Shown in pieces: positions 36,962 to 51,090 of a stretch of 64,000 bases of DNA. The notes under the pieces were generated by a model. It searched no databases. It was not told the DNA's origin and was given only the letters and a program-made list of their open reading frames with translations. The stretch lies in the NCBI RefSeq assembly GCF_019799905.1, contig NZ_JABGCI010000001.1, forward strand, positions 1,322,483 to 1,386,482. Direction: 5' to 3'. Origin of the DNA: Trujillonella endophytica. GTDB lineage: Bacteria; Actinomycetota; Actinomycetes; Mycobacteriales; Geodermatophilaceae. Position 1 is the stretch's first letter, and each line of letters opens with the position of its first letter. A program made the position numbers and the translations under genes.

Positions 36962-38164
36962 ATGACTGCCGTCCGCGAGGTCACCGTGCTCGGCTCCACC
37001 GGGTCGATCGGCCGGCAGGCGATCGCGGTGGCCGAGCAGAACCCCGACCGGCTGCGGATCACCGGCCTCGCCGCGGGCGGCGGCAACGTCGCCGAGCTGG
37101 CCGACCAGGCGCTGACGCTGGGCGTGCGCACGGTCGCCGTCGCCCGGGCCACCGCGGCGCAGGACCTGCAGCTGGCCTTCTACGCCGCGGCGTCCAAGCG
37201 CGGCTGGTCCAAGGGCGAGTACGCGCTGCCGGAGATCCTCGCCGGGCCGCGGGCGGCCGAGGAGCTGGCGGCGCGGCCCGCCGACGTCGTCCTCAACGGC
37301 ATCACCGGGTCCATCGGCCTCGGGCCCACGCTGTCCGCGCTGGCCGCCGGGCGCACCGTCGCCCTGGCCAACAAGGAGTCGCTGGTCGCCGGCGGTGACC
37401 TGGTCACCGCCGCTGCGGCGCCGGGGCAGCTCGTGCCGGTGGACTCCGAGCACTCGGCGCTGGCCCAGTGCCTGCGCGGCGGCGCGCGGGGGGAGGTGGC
37501 CCGGCTGGTGCTCACCGCCAGCGGCGGGCCCTTCCGTGGCCGCACCGCGGCCGAGCTGGCCGACGTCACCGTCGAGCAGGCGCTGGCCCACCCGACCTGG
37601 GACATGGGGCCGGTCGTCACGATCAACTCGGCCACGCTCGTGAACAAGGGGCTGGAGCTGATCGAGGCCCACCTGCTGTTCGGCGTCCCCTACGCCGACG
37701 TCGACGTGGTGGTGCACCCGCAGTCGATCGTGCACTCGATGGTCACCTTCGCCGACGGCGCGACCATCGCCCAGGCCAGCCCGCCGGACATGCGGCTGCC
37801 CATCGCCCTGGCCCTGGCGTGGCCCGACCGGCTGCCGCACGTGCAGCCCGCCCTGGACTGGTCGACCGCCTCGACGTGGGAGTTCGCGCCGCTGGACGAC
37901 GAGGCCTTCCCCGCCGTCGGGCTCGCCCGCTCGGCCGGGGAGGCCGGCGGGGTGGCACCCGCGATCTTCAACGCGTCCAACGAGGAGGCGGTCGCCGCCT
38001 TCCTCGCGGGTCGGCTGCCGTTCCGGGGCATCGTGGACCTCGTCGCGCGTACCCTCGACGACGCGCCGGACCTCGGCGCCCCCACCTGCGTGGACGACGT
38101 CCTGGCCGCTGAGCGGTGGGCCCGGCAGCACGCCCGCGCCGCGATCGCCGGAGGCATGCACTGA
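36962..38164 (+). CDS. dxr: 1-deoxy-D-xylulose 5-phosphate reductoisomerase
   Basis: This 400-aa enzyme commits DXP to the MEP isoprenoid pathway (NADPH, Mn/Mg). Seen: [10 protein letters not shown] nucleotide loop, [41 protein letters not shown] (metal ligands Asp and Glu), [30 protein letters not shown] and [11 protein letters not shown] 13-residue insert ([12 protein letters not shown] region) is small. The ATG follows GGGGAGGA. ispG, another enzyme of the pathway, lies downstream with rip1 between, as in Mycobacterium. Confidence 0.97.
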   Translation: MTAVREVTVLGSTGSIGRQAIAVAEQNPDRLRITGLAAGGGNVAELADQALTLGVRTVAVARATAAQDLQLAFYAAASKRGWSKGEYALPEILAGPRAAEELAARPADVVLNGITGSIGLGPTLSALAAGRTVALANKESLVAGGDLVTAAAAPGQLVPVDSEHSALAQCLRGGARGEVARLVLTASGGPFRGRTAAELADVTVEQALAHPTWDMGPVVTINSATLVNKGLELIEAHLLFGVPYADVDVVVHPQSIVHSMVTFADGATIAQASPPDMRLPIALALAWPDRLPHVQPALDWSTASTWEFAPLDDEAFPAVGLARSAGEAGGVAPAIFNASNEEAVAAFLAGRLPFRGIVDLVARTLDDAPDLGAPTCVDDVLAAERWARQHARAAIAGGMH

Positions 38165-39552
38165 CCGGGTTCCTGCTGACGGTCCTCGGGATCGTCGCGT
38201 TCGCGATCGGGCTGCTGTTCTCCATCGGCTTCCACGAGTACGGCCACTTCATGTGGGCCCGGAAGTTCGGCATGCGGGTGCCGCAGTTCTTCGTCGGCTT
38301 CGGCCCGACCGTGTTCTCCCGCACCCGGGGGGAGACCGAGTTCGGCATCAAGGCCATCCCGATGGGCGGCTACATCCGCATCGTCGGGATGATCCCGCCC
38401 GCCGAGGAGGGCGAGAGCAAGCGCGCCACCCGGATGCGCTCCTTCATCGCCGAGGTGCGGGGCCAGGCGCTCAACGACGTCCGTCCCGGCGACGAGGGCC
38501 GCGTCTTCTACGCCAAGCCCTGGTGGCAGCGCGTGATCGTCATGTCGGCCGGGCCGCTGCACAACCTGCTGCTGGCGATCGTGTTCTTCGCCATCACGCT
38601 GACCGCCGTCGGCACGAGCGTCATCACGACGCAGGTGCGGTCGGTGCCGGCCTGCGTCGTCCCGGCGAACGCCCAGAGCATCGACCGCGCGGCCGCCGAC
38701 GACAGCGACGTCTGCGACATCCCGATCGTCCCCAGCGGCGCGGGCGCCGGTGAGGTCTGCGAGCTCGGGACCGCGAACTGCGCGCTCCCGGTCGCCAGCC
38801 CCGCCGCCCGCGCGGGCCTGCAGCCCGGCGACACGATCGTCGCCGTCGGCGGCGGGTCGGTGGACCCCGAGAACCACGACAGCTGGACGACGGTCCAGCA
38901 GGCCATCCGCAACTCCCCGGGCGAGCAGCTGTCGCTCACCATCGAGCGCGACGGGGAGCGCCGGGAGCTGACGGTCACCCCGATCCAGAACACCGTGCTC
39001 AACGACGACGGCGACGGCACGATGACCGCGGGGTACCTCGGCATCAGCCCGGTCCCCGGCTTCGCCCGCCAGCCGGTGACCGAGCTGCCGTCGTACTTCG
39101 GCAGCGTCGTCGCCGCCTCGGTCGAGCGGCTGATCGAGATCCCCGAGCGGGTCCCGCAGCTGTTCCGCGCCGCCTTCCTCGGCGAGGAGCGCGACGAGAA
39201 CGGCCCGATCGGCGTCGTCGGCGTGGGCCGCATCTCCGGCGAGGTGTTCGCCATCCAGGACTTCAGCGCCGCGCAGAAGATCAGCTTCTTCCTCAGCCTG
39301 CTGGCCAGCGTCAACCTGGTCCTCTTCCTGTTCAACCTGCTGCCGATGTACCCGCTCGACGGCGGGCACGTGGCCGGGGCGCTGTACGAGAAGGCGCGCT
39401 CGACGGTGGCCCGCCTGCGCGGCCGGCCCGACCCGGGGCCGTTCGACATCGCCCGGCTGATGCCGGTCGCCTACGTCGTCGCCGGGTTGTTCATCGCGCT
39501 GTCCGGCCTGCTGCTGGTGGCCGACATCGTCAACCCGATCACCCTGCAGTAG
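38161..39552 (+). CDS. rip1: Site-2 intramembrane metalloprotease (M50), apparent CTG start
   Basis: A 463-aa membrane zinc protease that cleaves anti-sigma factors and other membrane proteins. HEYGH (25-29, in [10 protein letters not shown]) is in the first helix, a PDZ domain spans ~195-290 ([18 protein letters not shown]), and [11 protein letters not shown] provides the third zinc ligand. It starts best at CTG 38161: GGAGG is 6 nt upstream, the CTG overlaps the dxr stop (CTGA), and the protein then begins just before helix 1. A GTG at 38116 inside dxr would add an arginine-rich stretch not expected in the family. Confidence 0.92.
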   Translation: MTGFLLTVLGIVAFAIGLLFSIGFHEYGHFMWARKFGMRVPQFFVGFGPTVFSRTRGETEFGIKAIPMGGYIRIVGMIPPAEEGESKRATRMRSFIAEVRGQALNDVRPGDEGRVFYAKPWWQRVIVMSAGPLHNLLLAIVFFAITLTAVGTSVITTQVRSVPACVVPANAQSIDRAAADDSDVCDIPIVPSGAGAGEVCELGTANCALPVASPAARAGLQPGDTIVAVGGGSVDPENHDSWTTVQQAIRNSPGEQLSLTIERDGERRELTVTPIQNTVLNDDGDGTMTAGYLGISPVPGFARQPVTELPSYFGSVVAASVERLIEIPERVPQLFRAAFLGEERDENGPIGVVGVGRISGEVFAIQDFSAAQKISFFLSLLASVNLVLFLFNLLPMYPLDGGHVAGALYEKARSTVARLRGRPDPGPFDIARLMPVAYVVAGLFIALSGLLLVADIVNPITLQ

Positions 39553-39617
39553 CGGCGGCCGGCAGCGAGGTCAGCGGAGTCACGGCGCAGGCGGCGGCAC
39601 CGGCCTGCGCGGAGGGC

Positions 39618-39623
39618 GATACT
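39618..39623 (+). promoter_or_regulatory. -10 element GATACT for leaderless ispG
   Basis: GATACT ends 7 nt before the ATG at 39631, placing the transcription start at the start codon; no Shine-Dalgarno follows. Confidence 0.5.
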
Positions 39624-39630
39624 GGGCGTC

Positions 39631-40791
<1,161 letters not shown>

Positions 40792-40804
40792 GGGCCGGCC
40801 CGGG

Positions 40805-41656
40805 GTGTTGCGCTCCCCGACGGCCCGCGTGCTCGACGAGGCCGACGAGGCGGCCGTCCGCCGGCTGCTGGACACCGATCCGGTCGCCGGCTGCGTGATC
40901 GCCGGCCGGGTCGAGCGCTCCGGCACCGCGGCCGCGGCGCTCGGCGCGCCGCTCTGGGGCTTCGGCACCGGACGGGACCTGGACGCCGTCTGCCTGGCCG
41001 GGGCCAACCTCATCCCCTTCGCGCTGCCCGGCGCCGAGCGCGCCGCGGCGGTCGCGTTCGCCGAGCGCGCGCGCCGGAACGGGCGACGCTGCTCCACGAT
41101 CGTCGGCCCCGCCGGTTCGGTGGACCCGCTGTGGGAGCTGCTCGCCCCGTACTGGGGACCGGCGCGCGACCACCGCCCCCGACAGCCCCTCATGGCCATC
41201 GAGGGCCCTCCGGCGGTCGCGCCGGAGCCCCGGGTGCGCCCGGTGCGCCCCGAGGAGGTGGACGTCCTCTTCCCGGCGGCGGTCGCCATGTTCACCGAGG
41301 AGGTCGGGGTCAGCCCGCTGCGCGGCGACGGCGGCGCCGGCTACCGCGCCCGGGTGACCGACCTGGTGCGGGCCGGGCAGTCCCTGGCGTGGATCGAGGA
41401 CGGCCAGGTGCTGTTCAAGGCCGAGATCGGTGCGGTGTCGCGTGCGGTGTGCCAGGTGCAGGGGGTGTGGGTCTCACCCGCCGTGCGCGGCCGCGGCATC
41501 GGCACCGCGGGCAGCGCCGCCGTGGTGGAGTACGCCCGCTCGGCGATCGCGCCGGTGGTGAGCCTCTACGTCAACGACTTCAACGCCCCGGCCAGGGCGT
41601 CGTACACGAGGGTCGGGTTCCGCGAGGTCGGCCGGTACGCCAGCGTCCTGTTCTGA
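40805..41656 (+). CDS. DUF4081/GNAT family N-acetyltransferase
   Basis: A 283-aa protein with an N-terminal DUF4081 domain (about 10-110: LDEADEAAVRRLLDTDPVAGCVIAGRVE) and a C-terminal GNAT domain with the acetyl-CoA loop VSPAVRGRGIGTAGSAAVVEYA and the end FNAPARASYTRVGFREVGRYASVLF. It is the counterpart of Rv2867c beside gcpE/ispG. The substrate is unknown. GTG 40805 starts 13 nt after ispG. The stop is followed at once by palindrome copy 4. Confidence 0.92.
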   Translation: MLRSPTARVLDEADEAAVRRLLDTDPVAGCVIAGRVERSGTAAAALGAPLWGFGTGRDLDAVCLAGANLIPFALPGAERAAAVAFAERARRNGRRCSTIVGPAGSVDPLWELLAPYWGPARDHRPRQPLMAIEGPPAVAPEPRVRPVRPEEVDVLFPAAVAMFTEEVGVSPLRGDGGAGYRARVTDLVRAGQSLAWIEDGQVLFKAEIGAVSRAVCQVQGVWVSPAVRGRGIGTAGSAAVVEYARSAIAPVVSLYVNDFNAPARASYTRVGFREVGRYASVLF

Positions 41657-41660
41657 AGGA

Positions 41661-41714
41661 GGACCCCTCGCCCCCACCGCTCGCAGGCTCGCGGCGGCCC
41701 CCTGCGAGGGGGCC
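41661..41714 (+). repeat. Nested palindrome element, copy 4
   Basis: The outer stem CCCCTCGC (41664-41671) pairs 8/8 with GCGAGGGG (41704-41711), flanked by GG/CC with A41663 unpaired. The inner stem CCACCGC/GCGGCGG has one A-C mismatch around tcgcaggctc. It begins 4 nt after the GNAT stop. Confidence 0.82.
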
Positions 41715-41749
41715 TCGCACGGCGGCTCGCGTCTGAGAGGCTGCGTGCC

Positions 41750-43654
41750 GTGGGGAAGCGACGGGGAACGGTCCTGGGCTCGGCGCTGGTGCTGCTGGCC
41801 GTGCCGGTGCTGGCGGCATGCACCTCCGACGACGACGCCGAGGACGACGTCCGCGCGGCCGCGGAGGCGTTCCTCGCCGACTGGGCCGGTGGGGACACCG
41901 CGGCCGCTGCCGAGGCCACGGACGACCCGGCCGCCGCCACCGCGCTGCTGGAGCAGACCGCCGCGGACCTGCCCGAGGCCACGCTCGCCGCGGAGCTGGG
42001 GGACGTCGAGGTGGGCGAGGACGGCGCCGCCACCGCGGGCTGGACCGCCACGTGGGACCTGGCCGCCGCCCCCGAGTGGAGCTACGAGGGCACCCTGCGG
42101 CTGCGCGAGGCCGACGACGAGTGGCAGGTCGTGGCCGAGCCCGCGCTGGTGCACCCGGAGCTCGCCGAGGGTCAGCACCTGGAGCTCACCCGGACCCTGC
42201 CCGAGCGGGCCGCGGTCACCGACGCCTCGGGTGCGCCGCTGTTCACCCCGACCGAGGTGGTCCGGGTGGGCGTCGACCCCGGCCAGGTGACCGACCTGCC
42301 GGCCCTGGCGGCCGCGCTGTCGGCCGCCACGGGCGTCGCGGCGGAGGAGATCGCCGCCGACGTCCAGGCCGCGCCGGCGGGGCAGTTCGTGCCGGTCATC
42401 GACCTGCGCCGGCCGGACTTCGAGCGGATCCGCGCGCAGGTGTTCGACCTGCCCGGTGCCGTCTTCCCCACCGAGACGCGGCTGCTCGCGCCGACGTCCC
42501 GGTTCGCCGTCGCCCTGCTCGGCCGGGTCGGCTCGGCGACCGCCGAGATGCTGGAGGAGACCACCGGGGACGACGGGCCGCAGTACGCGGCCGGCGACCA
42601 GCTCGGCACGTCCGGCCTGCAGCGGGCCTTCCAGGAGCAGCTGACCGGCACCGCCGGCTTCACGGTGAGCGTGGTCAGCACCGACGAGAGCACCGGCGAC
42701 GAGGGCCGCGAGATCGACGCCGCCCAGCCGGTGCCGGGGCAGCCGGTGCAGACGCCGATCGTGCCCGCCGTCCAGACCGCCGCCGAGGCCGCCGTCGCCG
42801 GTCAGGCGCTGCCCACGCACCTCGTCGTCGTCCGCCCGGGCACCGGCGAGATCCTCGCGGTCGCCTCCAACGAGGCCGCCAACCCGGCCAACGCGCTCAC
42901 CGGTCAGTACCCGCCGGGCTCCAGCATGAAGACGATCACGGCGACCGCGCTGCTGGGCGCCGGCGTGCTCACCCCGCAGACCCCGCTGCCCTGCCCCGGG
43001 ACGACGGTGGTCGAGGGCCGCGAGTTCGAGAACCAGGACCAGTTCGACCTCGGCACCGTGCCCTTCACCGAGGCCTTCGCCGAGTCCTGCAACACCACCT
43101 TCATCCAGCAGGGGCTGCAGCTGCCCGACGACGCGCTGGCCGCCGCCGCGGCGTCCTACGGCGTGGGCGCGGACTGGCAGCTGCCGGTCGGCGTCTTCAG
43201 CGGCAGCGTCCCCGCCGACAGCACCGGGACGACGAAGGCGGCCAACGCGATCGGCCAGGGCCAGGTGCTGATGAGCCCGGCGCAGATGGCGCTCGTCGCG
43301 GCCGGCATCGCCGGCGGCACGCCCGCCGTCCCGATCGAGGTGGTCGGCGCCGAGCCGGCCGGCGCGGCTCCGGCGGGTCCGGCCCCGGCCGTGCTGGACG
43401 CGCTGCGGCCGATGATGCGCGAGGTGGTGCTCTCCGGGACGGCGAACGCGCTGGCCGACCGCGGCGAGGTCCACGGCAAGACCGGCACCGCCGAGTTCGG
43501 CACGGCCAGCCCGCCCGAGTCGCACGGCTGGTTCATGGGCTACCAGCTGGCCGGCCCGCAGGGGGACATCGCCTTCGCCGTCCTCGTCGAGGCCGGGCAG
43601 TCCAGCAGCGTCGCGGTCGGCGTCACCGATGCCTTCCTCGGCGGCCTGGGGTAG
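41750..43654 (+). CDS. Lipoprotein penicillin-binding transpeptidase (PBP-lipo type)
   Basis: A 634-aa exported class B PBP. The N terminus is a lipoprotein signal (VLLAVPVLAAC, lipid on Cys24), followed by an NTF2-like MecA_N domain (30-140), a PBP dimerisation domain (150-320) and the transpeptidase with SSMK (in YPPGSSMKTITA), SCN (ESCNTTF) and KTG (HGKTGTAEFG). The Rv2864c/PBP-lipo homologue in mycobacteria has the same layout and place. It should crosslink septal or polar peptidoglycan and may have low beta-lactam affinity. GAGGCT (41737-41742) could be a -10 for a leaderless GTG start. Confidence 0.94.
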   Translation: MGKRRGTVLGSALVLLAVPVLAACTSDDDAEDDVRAAAEAFLADWAGGDTAAAAEATDDPAAATALLEQTAADLPEATLAAELGDVEVGEDGAATAGWTATWDLAAAPEWSYEGTLRLREADDEWQVVAEPALVHPELAEGQHLELTRTLPERAAVTDASGAPLFTPTEVVRVGVDPGQVTDLPALAAALSAATGVAAEEIAADVQAAPAGQFVPVIDLRRPDFERIRAQVFDLPGAVFPTETRLLAPTSRFAVALLGRVGSATAEMLEETTGDDGPQYAAGDQLGTSGLQRAFQEQLTGTAGFTVSVVSTDESTGDEGREIDAAQPVPGQPVQTPIVPAVQTAAEAAVAGQALPTHLVVVRPGTGEILAVASNEAANPANALTGQYPPGSSMKTITATALLGAGVLTPQTPLPCPGTTVVEGREFENQDQFDLGTVPFTEAFAESCNTTFIQQGLQLPDDALAAAAASYGVGADWQLPVGVFSGSVPADSTGTTKAANAIGQGQVLMSPAQMALVAAGIAGGTPAVPIEVVGAEPAGAAPAGPAPAVLDALRPMMREVVLSGTANALADRGEVHGKTGTAEFGTASPPESHGWFMGYQLAGPQGDIAFAVLVEAGQSSSVAVGVTDAFLGGLG

Positions 43655-43664
43655 GCGCGGCCCC

Positions 43665-44396
43665 TCACACGCAGCGGAAGGCGACCTGCTCGCCCCGCTC
43701 GAACCGGCCGCGGAAGACCCGCAGCAGCACGCGCATCGGCAGGCCGGCGTCGCCGAGCAGCCGCTCGCGGGAGGCGTCGTCGAGGCCCTTGGCGGCCCAG
43801 GGGACGAAGAAGGGCAGGTCCCGCGGGGCGACGCCCTCGCCGGCCGCGGCCTCGACCCGCTGCCAGCCCGCGGCCGAGAGGTGCCGCTGCAGCAGCGGCA
43901 GCGCCTCGGTCTCCTCGTGCCGCAGGTGCGCGGCGAGGGTGTCGCGCGCGGCGGCCGCCTGCTCGGCGAGCCGCTCGGCCGTGCCCGCGTCGGGGGAGCC
44001 CACCATCGCGGCGAAGCCCTCGGCGCACGCGGCCAGCAGCGGGTCGATGAGCCGGTGCTCGGCCTCCATCGCCTCGAGGATCTCGCGGCCGGCGGCGTCC
44101 CCGGCGGCGTCGGCGAGGTCGAGGAGCTGGGGCCACAGGGTCGAGTCCTCGACGGTGTGGTGGTGGTGCAGCACGGTCGCGAACCGCTCCCAGCGGCGGG
44201 CCAGGGCCCGCCACGTCGGAGCGTCCCCCACGGGGGTCCGGCGGGCGGCGGCGGCGAAGGCGGCCAGGTCGCGGCGGAACGCGTGGTGGGCCGTGTACAT
44301 GCCGGAGAGGTCGTGCGGGCCCTCGGCGACGTGTGCCTGGCCGGGCAGGTCCAGCTGCGGGCGGCGGACGGGACGGACGGCGGTGACGGTGCTCAT
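43665..44396 (-). CDS. Hemerythrin-domain protein
   Basis: A 243-aa soluble protein with a hemerythrin HHE four-helix bundle (about 30-155). The di-iron histidines are visible: DLSGMYTAHHAFRRDL, LHHHHTVEDSTLWPQLL, MEAEHRLIDPLL and HLRHEETEALPLLQRH, in the order H...HxxxE...H...HxxxE/D. The C-terminal ~80 residues are not part of the known domain. It may sense or store O2, NO or iron. ATG 44396 has AGGGAG 6 nt upstream. It is on the strand opposite to the PBP gene. Confidence 0.88.
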   Translation of the reverse strand: MSTVTAVRPVRRPQLDLPGQAHVAEGPHDLSGMYTAHHAFRRDLAAFAAAARRTPVGDAPTWRALARRWERFATVLHHHHTVEDSTLWPQLLDLADAAGDAAGREILEAMEAEHRLIDPLLAACAEGFAAMVGSPDAGTAERLAEQAAAARDTLAAHLRHEETEALPLLQRHLSAAGWQRVEAAAGEGVAPRDLPFFVPWAAKGLDDASRERLLGDAGLPMRVLLRVFRGRFERGEQVAFRCV

Positions 44397-44516
44397 GGCG
44401 GGCTCCCTGGGGGCGGTCGCCGGGCCGTCGCGGCTCCGGCGCCCCCACGGTGGCGGCGGGGGCTTGCCGCGGCCTTGCACCCTCCTTGGACACCGCTGGT
44501 CGGCGGCATCCCGGCC

Positions 44517-44984
44517 TCAGCCGGCGGGCAGCCCGGGGAACGGCGTCGTGGCGACCTGCCCGGCCGCCGTGCGCCAGCGGACGGCGCGGACCTCCGCGGC
44601 GCCCAGCTCCCGCACGGCCAGCGCTCGGGTGGGCGCCAGCACCGCGTCGTCCAGCACGGCCACCCACGCGGCGCTCACCCCGGCCTCGAGCACGGCGGCG
44701 AGGGCCGCCGCGTCGACGGGGGAGAGCACGGGGAAGGGCAGCTCGTACGCGCCCTGGGCCGCCACCGGGTCGAGGTCCCGCTCCTCGAGCAGCGCACCCA
44801 GCCGGTCGCGGACGTCGCGGTGCGCGTTCTCCGCCTCGACGGCCGGGCCGCGGTCCTGCGGCGGGAGCGCCGCCCCGACCACGCCGTAGCCCCACACCGC
44901 GGCGTGCTCGGCGGCCACGGCCTCCCGCAACGCCCCGTCCTCGGCGGCGGTGTCCAGGTCGCCGGGAGCGCCGTCGTCAGCCAC
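44517..44984 (-). CDS. DUF4439 ferritin-like protein
   Basis: A 155-aa helical protein of the DUF4439 family (ferritin-like fold). Marks: ALREAVAAEHAAVWGYGVVGA with the Glu and His of the first helix, ENAHRDVRDRLGALLEERD and the conserved AYELPFPVLSPVDAAALA. Whether it binds iron is unknown. It starts at GTG 44984, 12 nt after the Tat lipoprotein gene, so the two form an operon. In other actinobacteria DUF4439 genes also precede rimP on the opposite strand. Confidence 0.85.
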   Translation of the reverse strand: MADDGAPGDLDTAAEDGALREAVAAEHAAVWGYGVVGAALPPQDRGPAVEAENAHRDVRDRLGALLEERDLDPVAAQGAYELPFPVLSPVDAAALAAVLEAGVSAAWVAVLDDAVLAPTRALAVRELGAAEVRAVRWRTAAGQVATTPFPGLPAG

Positions 44985-44996
44985 GCGGGCCTCCCC

Positions 44997-45491
44997 TCAC
45001 AGGAGCACCGCCTCCTGGCCACGCAGGCCGGCGGCCACCGACCCCAGCAGCGCCGCCCGTGCCGCCGCCTGCTCGGCGCAGGCCGCCTCGTGGGCACCGG
45101 CGGCGGCGCCGAGCTGCTCGCGCAGCCAGGCGCGGGCGTCGGCGCCCGGCGGGGGCCCGCCCGCGTCCGGCGGGACCGACGACGTCGCGCCCGGCGCCGC
45201 CGCGCGCAGCTTGTCGAGCTGCGCCATCGCCTGCTGCGCCTGCTGGGCCACCCGCGGTCCCAGTGCCGGATCCGCGGCCGCGGCGGCGGCGTAGGCGGCC
45301 ACGGCGGCCTCCTGGACACCGACCTGCGCGGCCAGCCGGTCGGCCTCGGCGGGGGTCGCGGCGTCGGTGCCGCCGTCGTCGTCCGAGGTGCACCCGGCGG
45401 CCAGCAGGGCCAGGCCGGCCGCCCCGGCGACCCCGGCCAGCAGGGTGCGCCGGGAGAAGCCGGACGGGCGCGGGGCGGGCGACGGGGTCAT
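44997..45491 (-). CDS. Tat-exported lipoprotein, ferritin-like (DUF4439-related)
   Basis: A 164-aa protein. The N terminus has a twin-arginine motif (SRRTLLAGVAG) and a lipobox (LALLAAGC), so it is probably folded before export and anchored outside as a lipoprotein. The rest is Ala-rich helix (VGVQEAAVAAYAAAAAADPAL) like a DUF4439 bundle. ATG 45491 was preferred to 45500 because GAGG is then about 9 nt upstream. Co-directional with DUF4439, divergent from rimP. No function can be stated; a metal or redox role is plausible. Confidence 0.75.
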   Translation of the reverse strand: MTPSPAPRPSGFSRRTLLAGVAGAAGLALLAAGCTSDDDGGTDAATPAEADRLAAQVGVQEAAVAAYAAAAAADPALGPRVAQQAQQAMAQLDKLRAAAPGATSSVPPDAGGPPPGADARAWLREQLGAAAGAHEAACAEQAAARAALLGSVAAGLRGQEAVLL

Positions 45492-45598
45492 CACCGCCAT
45501 CCTCGCAGCCGCCGGCCGGAGCGCGCAGTCGCCGCTCCGGCCGCCCGCCGGTCGGACCGGCCTCCGCCGTCTCGTCCCGCCCCCTCCGGCTGGGGCGG

Positions 45599-45604
45599 TA
45601 GCCT
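45599..45604 (+). promoter_or_regulatory. -10 element TAGCCT for the rimP-nusA operon
   Basis: TAGCCT fits the TANNNT pattern and gives a leader of about 87 nt before the rimP GTG. The 206-bp divergent region 45492-45697 has no other recognised feature. Confidence 0.45.
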
Positions 45605-45697
45605 GACCATCCGCCCGGACGGGCCCGTCTGGGCCCCGGGACCGGGGAGCGGGTCCGCCGTGCACGTGCCCCGACGCCGTCAGGAGGGAGGGAGCCC

Positions 45698-46333
45698 GTG
45701 TCCAGCAACCGCCGGACCGATCCCGCCGCCGCGCGGCTGACCGGCTGGATCCAGCCGGTCGTCGACGCGGCCGGGTTCGACCTCGAGGAGCTCGTCGTCA
45801 CCCCGGCCGGACGGCGCACCGTCGTCCGCGTCGTCCTCGACCGGGACGAGGGCGTGAGCCTCGACGACGTCGCCGAGGTGAGCCGGGCGGTGTCCGCGGC
45901 CCTCGACACCAACGACGGGGAGCTGGGCCGGGCGCCGTACGTCCTCGAGGTGACCAGCCCCGGCGTGGACCGCCCGCTCACCGAGCAGCGGCACTGGCGG
46001 CGCAACACCGGGCGGCTGGTCGCCGTCGCGGTCGGCCCGGCCGGCGCCACCGAGCAGGTGACCGCGCGGGTCCAGGCGGTGGACGCCGACGGCGTCACCC
46101 TGGCCGTCGAGGCCCCCGGCAAGCCCGGCGCCCGCAAGCGGCCGCCGACCGTCCGGCAGGTGCCGTGGTCCGAGCTCGGAGCCGGCCGCGTGCAGGTCGA
46201 GTTCGGCCGCCCCGGCGCGGACGCCGGCGCCGGCGACGCGACCGACGAGATCGACGCGGCCGACGAGATCGACGACGACGTCGACGACGACGTCGACAGC
46301 GACACCCACGACGACACCGAGGACGGACAGTGA
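45698..46333 (+). CDS. rimP: Ribosome maturation factor RimP
   Basis: A 211-aa factor for 30S assembly. The two-domain RimP core (10-160) has [42 protein letters not shown] and [18 protein letters not shown] strongly acidic tail (Asp/Glu-rich, from ~178) is extra. The GTG start has a near-perfect AGGAGGGAGGGAG. The TGA overlaps the nusA start by GTGA. First gene of the rimP-nusA-ylxR-infB translation cluster. Confidence 0.97.
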   Translation: MSSNRRTDPAAARLTGWIQPVVDAAGFDLEELVVTPAGRRTVVRVVLDRDEGVSLDDVAEVSRAVSAALDTNDGELGRAPYVLEVTSPGVDRPLTEQRHWRRNTGRLVAVAVGPAGATEQVTARVQAVDADGVTLAVEAPGKPGARKRPPTVRQVPWSELGAGRVQVEFGRPGADAGAGDATDEIDAADEIDDDVDDDVDSDTHDDTEDGQ

Positions 46334-47469
46334 ACATCGACGTGACCGCCCTCAGGGCGGTCGAGCGCGAGAGGGGTCTCCCCGCCGACACGGTCATCGA
46401 GGCCATCGAGACGGCCCTCGTGACCGCCTACCGGCACGCCGACGGGGCCGCCAAGCACGTGCGGGTGCACGTGGACCGCAAGACCGGCGAGGCCGCGGTG
46501 CTCGCCCAGGAGCTCGGCCCCGACGGCGAGGTCGTGCGCGAGTGGGACGACACGCCCTCGGACTTCGGCCGGATCGCCGCGAGCACCGCCAAGCAGGTGA
46601 TCGTGCAGCGGCTGCGCGACGCCGAGCACGAGCAGACCTTCGGTGAGTACGCCGGCAAGGAGGGCGACATCGTCAGCGGCATCGTGCAGGCGCACGACCG
46701 CCGCAACGTGCAGGGCACCGTCCTGCTCGACATCGGCAAGGTCGAGGCCGTCCTGCCGCCGGCCGAGCAGGTGCCCGGCGAGTCCTACCCGCACGGCAGC
46801 CGGCTGAAGGCCTACGTCGTCTCGGTCACCCGCACCTTCCGCGGCCCCCAGGTCACCATCTCCCGCACCCACCCCAACCTCGTGCGCAAGCTGTTCGCGC
46901 TCGAGGTGCCCGAGATCGCCGACGGCAGCGTGGAGATCGTGGCCGTGGCCCGGGAGGCGGGACACCGGTCGAAGATCGCCGTCCGCACGTCCGTGCCCGG
47001 CCTCAACCCGAAGGGCGCCTGCATCGGCCCCATGGGCCAGCGGGTGCGCAACGTCATGAGCGAGCTGCACGGCGAGAAGATCGACATCGTCGACTGGTCC
47101 GACGACCCGGCCACCTTCGTCGCCTCGGCGCTGAGCCCCGCGCGGGTCAACAGCGCGCGCGTCGTCGACCCGCAGGCCAAGGCCGTGCGCGTCGTCGTGC
47201 CGGACTACCAGCTCTCGCTGGCCATCGGCAAGGAGGGGCAGAACGCCCGCCTCGCCGCGCGGCTGACCGGGTGCCGGATCGACATCCGCAGCGACGCCCA
47301 ACCGGACGACGAGACCGTCCCCTCGCCCGGCATGGGACGCCCGCCGCTGCGCTCGGGCGGGCAGCCCGCCGGTCCCGGTGGGCGGCCCTCCGGTCCCGGT
47401 GGCCGGCCCGGTGGCCCGGGCGGCCGGCCGCCGTCGGGTGGCCGGAGCCCCGGGCGGGTCGGGCGCTGA
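46330..47469 (+). CDS. nusA: Transcription termination/antitermination protein NusA
   Basis: A 379-aa protein with an N-terminal RNA-polymerase-binding domain ([33 protein letters not shown]), S1 domain ([25 protein letters not shown]), KH1 ([28 protein letters not shown]) and KH2 ([22 protein letters not shown]). As in other actinobacteria, the acidic C-terminal repeats of E. coli NusA are missing; instead there is a Gly/Pro/Arg tail ([20 protein letters not shown]). NusA acts with boxA leaders such as that at the end of the window. Confidence 0.97.
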   Translation: MNIDVTALRAVERERGLPADTVIEAIETALVTAYRHADGAAKHVRVHVDRKTGEAAVLAQELGPDGEVVREWDDTPSDFGRIAASTAKQVIVQRLRDAEHEQTFGEYAGKEGDIVSGIVQAHDRRNVQGTVLLDIGKVEAVLPPAEQVPGESYPHGSRLKAYVVSVTRTFRGPQVTISRTHPNLVRKLFALEVPEIADGSVEIVAVAREAGHRSKIAVRTSVPGLNPKGACIGPMGQRVRNVMSELHGEKIDIVDWSDDPATFVASALSPARVNSARVVDPQAKAVRVVVPDYQLSLAIGKEGQNARLAARLTGCRIDIRSDAQPDDETVPSPGMGRPPLRSGGQPAGPGGRPSGPGGRPGGPGGRPPSGGRSPGRVGR

Positions 47470-47502
47470 CCCGGGCGGGAACACCCGGCCCCCCGGGCGC
47501 GC

Positions 47503-47508
47503 TAGAGT
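47503..47508 (+). promoter_or_regulatory. -10 element TAGAGT for ylxR
   Basis: TAGAGT ends 5 nt before the GTG at 47514, which suggests an internal promoter giving leaderless ylxR-infB mRNA in addition to readthrough from rimP-nusA. Confidence 0.45.
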
Positions 47509-47513
47509 GCAGG

Positions 47514-47906
47514 GTGGCCGAATCGTCGAAGCCGGTCCGCACCTGCGTGGGGTGCCGGCAGCGCGCTCCGGTCAGTGATCTGTTGCGTGTCGTCGTACGG
47601 TCCGGGGCCCTGGTCCCGGATCCGCGGCGGCGGCTCCCCGGCCGGGGGGCATCGGTGCACCCCACCCCGGAGTGCCTGCACGCAGCGGAGAGACGCCGGG
47701 CCTTCTCCCGGGCGCTGCGCCTCCCCGGAGGCGCCGGCGCCGCGCTGGAGGCCGGTCCGCTCCGGGCCCACGTCCTCGGTGCCTCCCCGGAGGCGCCCGG
47801 GCTGCGAGCAGGGGCGGACAGCAGTTCAAGGTCGGATCGGCACCAGGCCGGTCCGCACGTCGACAGGACATCGTCGGATGACTCAGCCGTGAAGTTCTCA
47901 CGATGA
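47514..47906 (+). CDS. ylxR: YlxR family (DUF448) RNA-binding protein
   Basis: A 130-aa small basic protein. The conserved core is [64 protein letters not shown]. The R-x-C-V-x-C-R knuckle and GRGA segment are hallmarks of DUF448. It always stands between nusA and infB, and in some bacteria affects rRNA/RNase P function. A Ser/Arg/His-rich tail (from ~95) is not conserved. Confidence 0.92.
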   Translation: MAESSKPVRTCVGCRQRAPVSDLLRVVVRSGALVPDPRRRLPGRGASVHPTPECLHAAERRRAFSRALRLPGGAGAALEAGPLRAHVLGASPEAPGLRAGADSSSRSDRHQAGPHVDRTSSDDSAVKFSR

Positions 47907-47967
47907 CCATGCGCCACTAACGACGAGGTCGAGCGGGCAAGCCGCCGGCCTCACAAAGAGGAGATCC

Positions 47968-51006
<3,039 letters not shown>

Positions 51007-51010
51007 GTAA

Positions 51011-51066
51011 GGACCCCCGTGCCCCCCGCCACTCGCAGGCTCGCGGCGGGGCCCTGCACGGGGGCC
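51011..51066 (+). repeat. Nested palindrome element, copy 5
   Basis: The outer stem CCCCCGTGC (51014-51022) pairs 9/9 with GCACGGGGG (51056-51064), flanked by GG/CC with bulged A51013. The inner stem CCCCGCC/GGCGGGG pairs 7/7. It begins 4 nt after the infB stop; its partner, copy 6, follows DUF503. Confidence 0.85.
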
Positions 51067-51090
51067 GAGTAGCGCAGTAGCTGGGAGGCG

